From Bacteroides sp. CAG:144 (lineage in GTDB: Bacteria; Bacteroidota; Bacteroidia; Bacteroidales; UBA11471): a DNA stretch of 5,225 nt. Below the pieces are notes generated by a model. The model was not told where the DNA came from. It saw only the letters and a list, made by a program, of their open reading frames with translations, and did not search any database. The translations under genes and the position numbers were made by a program. The stretch is from NCBI GenBank assembly GCA_000434215.1, contig HF999715.1, forward strand, positions 34,306 to 39,530, given 5' to 3'. This document shows, piece after piece, positions 1 to 5,225 of the stretch; the first letter of the stretch is position 1; each line of letters starts with the position of its first letter.

Positions 1-2
1 AT

Positions 3-527
3 ACGCTCGATGACCGCATACGAGGAGCCAACAGCGGAATCGCCGAGTATATGGTGAAACCTTTCAGTACGCAGTTGTTGAAGGCTCGCGTGGCGATGAT
101 TCTGCAACAGCAGCAGATATTGCGGGAGAAATATATGGAGCGTATCGAGCAGAAATCTGCCGGAGAGGTAGGCATTCAGCCGTCCGAACTTTCTATCATG
201 CCGGCCGATGAGCAGTTTATGCAGCAGTTGATGGCCTATATCGAGGCGAATATCGAAAATCCCGATTTGAGCATCGATGATTTGGCTCATGAGATGGCGT
301 TGAGCCGGAGTGTTTTTTTCAGAAAGATAAAGGCTCTCGTCGGATATTCGCCGATCAATTTCCTACAAGTGATACGTATCAAGCGTGCCATACAGTTGAT
401 GCAGACAAGAAAATTTTCTATGGCGGAGATCGCTTATAAAGTCGGGTACACCGATCCGAAATATTTCAGTCGCAGTTTCAAGAAAATAACGGGAAAATCG
501 CCCTCGGTCTATTTGAGGGAAAAATAA
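3..527 (+). CDS. Hybrid two-component system regulator, C-terminal part (receiver end + AraC-type HTH), 5' truncated
   Basis: The reading frame is open from base 3 to the TAA at 525-527, so the visible 174 residues are the C-terminal end of a larger protein that starts outside the window. The first methionine (base 51) sits inside a conserved domain and is not a real start. Residues 1-21 end a response-regulator receiver: AEYMVKPFS contains the conserved Lys-Pro (K19-P20) of that fold, followed by the helix LLKARVAMIL. A Gln/Glu-rich linker leads to an AraC/XylS DNA-binding domain with two helix-turn-helix units, near residues 88-113 (LSIDDLAHEMALSRSVFFRK) and 138-164 (FSMAEIAYKVGYTDPKYFSR). 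This receiver-AraC order at a protein's extreme C-terminus is the hallmark of Bacteroidetes HTCS proteins, which fuse a periplasmic sugar sensor, histidine kinase, receiver and activator in one inner-membrane chain. The sensor and kinase parts are not visible, so a stand-alone AraC-type response regulator cannot be excluded. Its likely targets are the downstream genes (inference). Confidence 0.9.
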   Translation, partial: TLDDRIRGANSGIAEYMVKPFSTQLLKARVAMILQQQQILREKYMERIEQKSAGEVGIQPSELSIMPADEQFMQQLMAYIEANIENPDLSIDDLAHEMALSRSVFFRKIKALVGYSPINFLQVIRIKRAIQLMQTRKFSMAEIAYKVGYTDPKYFSRSFKKITGKSPSVYLREK

Positions 528-562
528 TCGTACTTGTTTTGAGGTAAGCCCGTTTTTCATGG

Positions 563-626
563 GGAGAGGTGGCTGGGCCGGCAGAATTGTTTCTGGCGCT
601 CGGGCGGCCTCTCCTGAATTTTTTTT
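563..626 (+). terminator. Intrinsic terminator after the regulator gene
   Basis: GGAGAGG at 563-569 pairs perfectly with CCTCTCC at 608-614. A second, inner stem can form between GCCGG (577-581) and CTGGC (593-597, one G-U pair). The outer stem is followed after four bases by eight consecutive T (619-626). A GC-rich stem plus a U-tract, 36 bases after the stop codon, fits a Rho-independent terminator for the regulator. The large interior makes it a branched rather than a simple hairpin. Confidence 0.65.
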
Positions 627-667
627 CGAAAAAACATTTTCGGAGCGGGAACGGAGGGTAAAATACA

Positions 668-692
668 ACACAACATGGGTCTTATGTTTTGT
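668..692. promoter_or_regulatory. Interrupted palindrome, possible operator upstream of the lyase promoter
   Basis: Nine-base arms, ACACAACAT (668-676) and ATGTTTTGT (684-692), are complementary except for one position and are separated by seven bases. The dyad lies about 70 bp upstream of the predicted -7 box, a plausible distance for an activator site. No link to a particular regulator can be shown from sequence alone, and short dyads also arise by chance. Confidence 0.25.
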
Positions 693-762
693 CGGTCGGG
701 CATTGCAGTGAAATGGAAAATCAAAAAATATATACATTGTAGCAATATCAAAACTTTTTTAT

Positions 763-770
763 TATCTTTG
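763..770 (+). promoter_or_regulatory. Bacteroidetes-type -7 promoter box for the pectate lyase gene
   Basis: TATCTTTG exactly matches TAnnTTTG, the -7 element used by the Bacteroidetes primary sigma factor. Transcription would start near base 777, giving a leader of about 165 nt. No good TTTG -33 element lies at the usual spacing; the nearest is TTG at 737-739, somewhat too far away. A perfect -7 box with a poor -33 box fits a promoter that needs an activator, such as the HTCS encoded upstream (inference). The box sits inside a small dyad, TATTA(N6)TAATA at 760-775. Confidence 0.5.
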
Positions 771-802
771 TAATATCATTAAAGAATTTATCTATATCTA
801 TG

Positions 803-844
803 CCAAGCAGTCTTGGAAATAGAAAAAAAAGCTATTTCAAGACT
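803..844 (+). promoter_or_regulatory. Structured 5' leader: long stem-loop with a competing hairpin
   Basis: Bases 809-815 plus 817-822 pair with 832-844 to give a 13-bp stem (AGTCTTG-AAATAG against CTATTTCAAGACT) with one bulged G at 816 and a 9-base A-rich loop. A second hairpin, CCAAG (803-807) with CTTGG (812-816), shares bases 809-816 with the long stem, so the two cannot form together. No T-tract follows on the + strand, so this is not a terminator. It lies about 100 nt upstream of the pectate lyase start codon, within the predicted transcript. A control function is inference; the base pairing is directly visible. Confidence 0.5.
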
Positions 845-943
845 TTGTGAAGGGAAAATGCAGAAAAAGTACACCTATTTGAATAAAAAATCCTCTCGAT
901 TTTGATAGAGTATTGAGAAATTTGCTACGATAAAAAGAATACC

Positions 944-3058
944 ATGAAAAAAGTTCTATTGTTTATTCTCTGCTTTTGTGCAACGATAACCGTATCGTGG
1001 GCCGAAGATCTGCCGGCTTTCCCCGGTGCCGAAGGTTTCGGTCGGTATGTAACGGGCGGCCGCGGCGGTGTCGTATATCATGTTACCAACCTCAATGATA
1101 GCGGCGAGGGTTCGTTGCGTTGGGCGATTGGTCAGAAAGAACCCCGTACCATTGTTTTCGATGTGTCGGGTACCATATTTTTGAAATCATCTTTGGGTAT
1201 TTCCAACGGCAATGTAACCATTGCGGGACAGACGGCTCCCGGCGACGGTATCTGTATTGCTGGTTATCCTTTTACCATCAATGCCAATAACGTTATTTTG
1301 CGTTTTTTGCGCTTCCGGTTGGGGAATGAAAATGTCGCATATCATGAAGGCGACGGCCTCGGTGGTATGGATCGTGCCAATATCATGGTCGATCACTGCT
1401 CCATCAGTTGGAGTATCGACGAGTGCTGCTCGGTATATGGTAATGAAAATATGACGGTGCAGTGGTGCATCATTTCCCAGAGCCTTCGCAATTCGGGACA
1501 TAGTAAAGGTAATCACGGTTATGGCGGAAACTGGGGGGGCAAGGGTTCTTCCTATCACCACAATCTGCTGTGTCATCACGAGAGCCGTACGCCGCGTCTC
1601 GGCCCGCGTCCCAGTACGCAGGAAGAGGAACTTCTCGATATGCGCAATAACGTGATTTATAATTGGGCCGGAAATGGTTGCTACGGTGGGGAAGGTATGG
1701 ATGTAAATATCTATAACAACTATTACAAGCCCGGACCTGCCACTCGTAAAAAGGGCGGTGCCGTGCAATATCGTATTGCTGCCATCAATATCCGTACGCT
1801 CGATTACTGTACCGATGATAACGGGAAACCGAACGGTTGGTATCCGATGCTTCACCACTGGGGAAAATTCTATGTCGACGGGAATGTTATAGATGGAAAT
1901 GAAGAGGTAACCCGAGATAATTGGACGAAGGGCATCTATGCGCAGATCGATAAAAACGGGAACGACGGTACTTTTACCTCTGTTACCAAAGATACGATGC
2001 ATCTCGATGCTCCGCTCGAATTTTATGCAACCACAACTCATACGGCGCAAGTGGCTTATGAAAAGGTGCTGCAATATGCCGGAGCTTCTCTGTCTCGTGA
2101 TGCGATAGATTCTATCATGGTATATGATACCCGTAACAATAAGGCGTCGTTTACAGGCGGCGGGGGAAATCTCCCGGGGATTATCAATTCGCAGGACGAT
2201 TGTGTATATGGTGACGGGACATCGGGGTGGCCCGAGTTGAAGTCGGAAACCGCTCCTCTGGATAGTGACCGGGACGGTATGCCCGATGAGTGGGAACGGG
2301 AAAACGGTCTCGATCCGAATGATCCCGAAGATCGGAATAAAACCAACGAAGAGGGGTATACCATGCTCGAAGTGTATATGAACAGCCTCGTCGCCGATAT
2401 TATGGACGGTTGTACCTCCGATGGCGAATTGTTGGGAAAAATCAAAGATTCGGCCAACGATCCTACTCCCACCGATTATGAAATCTCTCAGATAAGTTAT
2501 ATGAGCGGGGATTCGAAAACGTGGAGCTTTTCAGATGGCTATACGATAACAAATGCCAAGAATAAAGGGTGTGACGGTGGAAAAAACAATACGATCAAGT
2601 ACTCGGCCGGCGTCCCTTTTACGGTAACGCTTCCCGAAGGTAAGCGCGTAACGGCAGTGAAAATCGAGGGGTATGCCAATGATGATGCGGCTTCGTCGTA
2701 TTTGTCGCAGTTAGGTGATAAAAAGTATACACAATCCGACGGATATACATTCCAGTCTCGTGTGCCGTCGATCGTGATGTCGACATATGATATTCCGTTG
2801 GAGGAACCATTGACCGGCTCTTTCGTTTTTTCTTTTGGCGGCGCACAGCAATGTGCCATATTGACGCTCACGACCGAAAATATCAATACCGGTGGGGTGG
2901 TCGATGTGAAAATAAAAGCCAAAGATCCTCATCGTCTTGTCGATGTCTATAATGTGGCGGGTGTTGTCGTGTTGAAACAGATTCGATATAGTGAGGCGTT
3001 TACCGTCCTGCCGCAGGGATTCTATATCATCGACGGTGAAAAGGTTATCATAAATTAG
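944..3058 (+). CDS. Secreted pectate lyase, polysaccharide lyase family 1 type, with C-terminal accessory domains
   Basis: This complete 704-residue protein probably cleaves alpha-1,4-galacturonan chains by Ca2+-dependent beta-elimination. Residues 1-20 form a Sec signal peptide with probable cleavage after SWA. The catalytic parallel beta-helix spans roughly 23-430. It opens with FPGAEGFGRYVTGGRGG, and later shows VDHCSISWSIDE (149-160), matching the PL1 vDH calcium-site region, and SRTPRLGPR (214-222), matching the PL1 motif carrying the catalytic and substrate-binding arginines. Residues 440-451 (DSDRDGMPDEWE) form an acidic DxDxDGxxDxxE calcium-type loop, common after the lyase domain in Bacteroidetes enzymes. 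Residues about 510-645 look like a beta-sandwich accessory domain of unknown ligand. Residues about 655-704 resemble a short Bacteroidetes C-terminal domain (VDVYNVAGVVV, then LPQGFYIIDGEKV). ATG 944 is chosen because it gives the signal peptide; only a weak A-rich sequence precedes it. Exact PL1 subfamily and substrate (homogalacturonan or another pectic chain) are not certain. Confidence 0.93.
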   Translation: MKKVLLFILCFCATITVSWAEDLPAFPGAEGFGRYVTGGRGGVVYHVTNLNDSGEGSLRWAIGQKEPRTIVFDVSGTIFLKSSLGISNGNVTIAGQTAPGDGICIAGYPFTINANNVILRFLRFRLGNENVAYHEGDGLGGMDRANIMVDHCSISWSIDECCSVYGNENMTVQWCIISQSLRNSGHSKGNHGYGGNWGGKGSSYHHNLLCHHESRTPRLGPRPSTQEEELLDMRNNVIYNWAGNGCYGGEGMDVNIYNNYYKPGPATRKKGGAVQYRIAAINIRTLDYCTDDNGKPNGWYPMLHHWGKFYVDGNVIDGNEEVTRDNWTKGIYAQIDKNGNDGTFTSVTKDTMHLDAPLEFYATTTHTAQVAYEKVLQYAGASLSRDAIDSIMVYDTRNNKASFTGGGGNLPGIINSQDDCVYGDGTSGWPELKSETAPLDSDRDGMPDEWERENGLDPNDPEDRNKTNEEGYTMLEVYMNSLVADIMDGCTSDGELLGKIKDSANDPTPTDYEISQISYMSGDSKTWSFSDGYTITNAKNKGCDGGKNNTIKYSAGVPFTVTLPEGKRVTAVKIEGYANDDAASSYLSQLGDKKYTQSDGYTFQSRVPSIVMSTYDIPLEEPLTGSFVFSFGGAQQCAILTLTTENINTGGVVDVKIKAKDPHRLVDVYNVAGVVVLKQIRYSEAFTVLPQGFYIIDGEKVIIN

Positions 3059-3062
3059 TTGA

Positions 3063-3112
3063 AATTTTCTATTCCACCTAAAATTGGGGCGGAATAGAAA
3101 ATTCTTTTCTTT
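3063..3112 (+). terminator. Strong intrinsic terminator after the pectate lyase gene
   Basis: A perfect 13-bp stem, AATTTTCTATTCC (3063-3075) with GGAATAGAAAATT (3091-3103), encloses a 15-base loop. It is followed by a T-rich tail (TTCTTTTCTTT, 3102-3112). It begins five bases after the stop codon. This should end the lyase transcript, so the next gene probably needs its own promoter. Confidence 0.8.
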
Positions 3113-3148
3113 GAGATGTAAACCTTTTAAAAAAATGAGAAAACATTA

Positions 3149-3156
3149 TTTCTTTG
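3149..3156 (+). promoter_or_regulatory. Candidate -7 promoter box for the fasciclin-domain lipoprotein gene
   Basis: TTTCTTTG matches seven of the eight positions of TAnnTTTG, counting the two free ones. Its surroundings (ATTATTTCTTTGATAT) resemble those of the lyase promoter (ATTATCTTTGTAATAT), which suggests a shared promoter type. Transcription would start near 3163, giving an AT-rich leader of about 46 nt with no clear Shine-Dalgarno, common in Bacteroidetes. No TTTG -33 element is visible. Confidence 0.35.
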
Positions 3157-3208
3157 ATATATTTTTAAATATAACTATAAAAAACACATTAAAAGTAACC
3201 GAGAATCT

Positions 3209-5225
3209 ATGAAAAACGCGATTAAAAAGTGCATTTTTGTTTGTAGTGTACTTTGTTCAGCAGTTTTCTGGTCTTCCTGTCAGGATAATCTCGAGTATTA
3301 CGATACTCCGGATAATCTGAAAGGAAGTATCTATGAAACATTAGAGGATAGGGGGAATTATTCGATATTCCTCAAAGGGGTCGACTTGGGTGGTTATGCA
3401 CCGATACTGAAAGGTAAAGGTGTGTGGACAGTCATGGCGCCCAATGACGAGGCGTTTGCCTCATACCTCAAGTCGGAATACGGAGTAAATTCGATCGAAG
3501 AATTGAGCGTTGATGAAATCAAAAAACTTATCGGATTTCACATCATGTATTATTCTTTCGATAAGAATAAGTTGATCAATTTCCGTCCCGAAGAAGGAGA
3601 CGGTGCTACCGATGAGGAATTGATGGTCAACGCCGGACTTTATTACAAGTTCCGCACAAAAAGTCAGGACGCTTTGACGCTGGAAGTCGTCAACGATACG
3701 ACGGGTCAGGAAGGATATGTTTACCATTTGGAGCGTTTCCTCCCGGTGTTTTCTTATCGTATGTTCCAGACGAAACTTATCGATGCCAAGTATAATTACG
3801 AGTATTTCTATCCCTCCTCGCAGTGGACGGGGGCTTCGGGCTTCAACGTATCGAATGCTTCGGTCGACGAGTACGCTGTTGTTACATCGTCGGGATACCT
3901 CTATCTCGTAAATCAGGTATTGCGTCCCCTGAACACGATATACGATGAAATGAAGAATGCAGGAAATTTCAAAACTTTCTTGTCTCTTTATGATGAGTAT
4001 AACGACTATCAATTGGATGCCAATCTTACTCTCGAATATGGCAACGGTACCGACCTTTACCAGCACTATCACAAAGCGCCTATGGCCAATATCGCCAGCG
4101 AGTGGCCTGTGTCGGATTATACGCAGATGTCTACGCTCTCATCGGTGTCGTACAGTATATTTGCTCCGAACGATAAGGCGTGGGACGATTTCTATATGGA
4201 TTTCTGGGGGCTCGAAGGAACCGGGTATCCTTCCGACTCGGTATGTCTCGATTCGGTCTCGGTAGAATCTGTTCAGAAGATATTGCTTAATAGCGTTTAT
4301 GCTTCTTCTATTGTTTTCCCCGAAGAAATCAAACGCGGCGATATAAAGAACTCCAATGGCAATATCATCGATTTCGATGTAGATGCAGTACCCGAAGAAA
4401 ACCGTAAGATGTGTGTCAACGGTGCATTCTACGGTTGCGATGTGCTTACACCTCCGGCAGAATTCGGTTCGGTAACCGGCCCGGCCTACCAGTATAAACG
4501 GTATAGCAATTTTGCGAAAATGCTCGAAAAATCCGATTTGGTGTCGACGCTTTATTCTCCCGAGGTCGATTACATCATGTTGTATCCCTCGAATGCGCAG
4601 ATGGCATATAACGGTATAACATGGGACGAATCGAAAGGTTCATTGGTTATGGGAACCGGTAGCTTGTCGAGTTCGGCTCAACAGAAATATGTATATGCTC
4701 ACGTAGCATCGATCGACGGATCGACGACGACGCTTACCGAGCTGCCCATGACGGGTAAACATGTGTTCCGCACGCTTTCTCCCGACTATCGTCTGTATTG
4801 GTACATGAAAGATGGAAAAATCACGAATAGTTTCTTGCACAATCAGTTGATATCTTATACCGGCAATTCGACAACCGAAGCCGACATCTATTGCGACGTC
4901 GAAGAGTTGAAGTTCCGGGGAGAAAGCTGGTCAAACGGTCATTGCTATGCTTATGACGTTTCTCGCTCACAGAAACTTTTTGAAGGAAGTCTCAGCAATG
5001 CGCTCTATGCAAAATTTGTCCCGATGATGTACGGTTTGCGCAATGACGAAACGACGATATTCAATGCCTATATCCAATTGCTGATCAAGGCCGGTATGAT
5101 CAATGAGGACTCCCAGGATATTCCTTATATGACCGAAAGCTGTCTGATGCTCGTACCTACAAATGAGGCTGTGAAGCAGGCTATCGTAGGTGGTAAGATC
5201 CCGGGAATAACGACAACGGCTTCGG
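3209..5225 (+). CDS. Multi-domain fasciclin (FAS1) surface lipoprotein, 3' truncated by the window
   Basis: The frame is open from ATG 3209 to the window edge (672 complete codons), so the C-terminus is missing. The start gives a lipoprotein signal peptide: basic MKNAIKK, a hydrophobic core, then WSSC with Cys24 as the probable lipidated residue. The -3 Trp is unusual for a lipobox. Asp26 and Glu29 just after the Cys are compatible with the acidic export signal of Bacteroidetes surface lipoproteins. FAS1 modules are visible through two recurring signatures. The opening H1-type motif occurs as VMAPNDEAF (75-83), IFAPNDKAW (317-325), LYPSNAQM (458-465) and LVPTNEAV (648-655). The closing motif occurs as SGYLYLVNQVLRP (228-240), NGAFYGCDVLTPP (404-416) and NGHCYAYDVSRSQ (576-588). 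That gives three modules (about 38-240, 241-416, 417-592) and the start of a fourth. FAS1 domains mediate adhesion or ligand binding. Here a glycan-binding or assembly role in the outer membrane is inferred from the pectate lyase and regulator next door. No enzyme active site is recognised. Confidence 0.85.
   Translation, partial: MKNAIKKCIFVCSVLCSAVFWSSCQDNLEYYDTPDNLKGSIYETLEDRGNYSIFLKGVDLGGYAPILKGKGVWTVMAPNDEAFASYLKSEYGVNSIEELSVDEIKKLIGFHIMYYSFDKNKLINFRPEEGDGATDEELMVNAGLYYKFRTKSQDALTLEVVNDTTGQEGYVYHLERFLPVFSYRMFQTKLIDAKYNYEYFYPSSQWTGASGFNVSNASVDEYAVVTSSGYLYLVNQVLRPLNTIYDEMKNAGNFKTFLSLYDEYNDYQLDANLTLEYGNGTDLYQHYHKAPMANIASEWPVSDYTQMSTLSSVSYSIFAPNDKAWDDFYMDFWGLEGTGYPSDSVCLDSVSVESVQKILLNSVYASSIVFPEEIKRGDIKNSNGNIIDFDVDAVPEENRKMCVNGAFYGCDVLTPPAEFGSVTGPAYQYKRYSNFAKMLEKSDLVSTLYSPEVDYIMLYPSNAQMAYNGITWDESKGSLVMGTGSLSSSAQQKYVYAHVASIDGSTTTLTELPMTGKHVFRTLSPDYRLYWYMKDGKITNSFLHNQLISYTGNSTTEADIYCDVEELKFRGESWSNGHCYAYDVSRSQKLFEGSLSNALYAKFVPMMYGLRNDETTIFNAYIQLLIKAGMINEDSQDIPYMTESCLMLVPTNEAVKQAIVGGKIPGITTTAS

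Larger units (their letters stand above)
528..943. other. 416-bp intergenic regulatory region
   Basis: No convincing ordinary protein gene lies between the regulator and the pectate lyase. From left to right the region holds the regulator's terminator, a small perfect hairpin (CGAAAA at 627-632 with TTTTCG at 637-642), an interrupted palindrome (668-692), an AT-rich block with ATTG-TAG-CAAT at 736-746, a -7 box (763-770), and a long structured leader with two mini-ORFs (800-850 and 858-905). Base composition shifts from GC-rich before about 660 to strongly AT-rich from about 720 onward, as expected for a promoter and leader. Two minus-strand open frames overlap here but show no recognisable protein and cross the terminator. 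Confidence 0.7.

Noticed and set aside
627..642. Perfect 6-bp hairpin CGAAAA/TTTTCG as a second terminator
   Set aside because: No T-tract follows it on either strand, and it is AT-rich. It is probably a by-product of the T and A runs next to the real terminator.
363..751. Two minus-strand open frames (363-737 and 557-751) overlapping the regulator's 3' end and the intergenic region
   Set aside because: They show no recognisable domain, run through the terminator stem and overlap conserved AraC coding sequence. Chance frames are likely.
809..844. The long leader stem as an intrinsic terminator
   Set aside because: The sequence after it (TTGTGAAGGG) has no U-tract, and on the minus strand the T run lies in the loop rather than after the stem.
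1533..1539. Seven-G run in the lyase catalytic region as a possible phase-variation tract
   Set aside because: It encodes conserved W-G-G residues (tgg-ggg-ggc) and the frame is intact. The run is too short and too well explained by coding need.
1187..2074. 295-codon minus-strand open frame inside the pectate lyase gene
   Set aside because: It lies opposite conserved catalytic-domain codons and has a low-complexity, Ile/Val/Thr-rich composition typical of an antisense shadow.
3461..4072. 203-codon minus-strand open frame inside the fasciclin gene
   Set aside because: It is antisense to clear FAS1 coding sequence, its composition is Ile/Val-rich, and no domain is recognisable.
4719..4733. 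Short TCGACGACGACG microrepeat in the fasciclin gene
   Set aside because: It encodes an ordinary Ser-Thr-Thr-Thr stretch and is too short to be a meaningful repeat.

Overview
The window looks like part of a carbohydrate-utilisation locus from a Bacteroidales bacterium (gut Bacteroides/Parabacteroides/Barnesiella-like; the genus cannot be fixed from this sequence). The evidence is a regulator with a receiver-to-AraC junction typical of hybrid two-component systems (HTCS), a TAnnTTTG-type -7 promoter element, leaders without a clear Shine-Dalgarno sequence, a PL1-type pectate lyase with Bacteroidetes-style C-terminal add-ons, and a large fasciclin-domain lipoprotein. All three protein genes are on the + strand. 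No RNA gene, insertion sequence or CRISPR array was seen.

Layout: (1) 3-527 is the 3' end of an HTCS-like regulator, giving the tail of the receiver domain and a complete AraC-type DNA-binding domain. It is followed by an intrinsic terminator (about 563-626). (2) 528-943 has no convincing ordinary gene but is rich in structure. It holds the terminator, an interrupted palindrome at 668-692, a -7 promoter box at 763-770, and a leader of about 165 nt. The leader carries a strong 13-bp stem-loop and a competing smaller hairpin, and the stem-loop lies entirely inside a 16-codon mini-ORF. (3) 944-3058 encodes a complete secreted pectate lyase of 704 aa, closed by a strong terminator at 3063-3112. 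(4) 3209-5225 is a lipoprotein of at least 672 residues with three complete FAS1 (fasciclin) modules and the start of a fourth. It runs off the right edge and has its own weaker promoter candidate.

How they fit together (inference): the regulator probably senses a pectin-derived oligosaccharide in the periplasm and switches on the downstream genes. The lyase cleaves polygalacturonate-type chains by beta-elimination. The FAS1 lipoprotein is a probable outer-membrane surface protein that may bind glycan or help assemble the uptake machinery. Each gene appears to be its own transcription unit, since terminators separate them. No SusC/SusD pair is visible, but one could lie just past the right edge.
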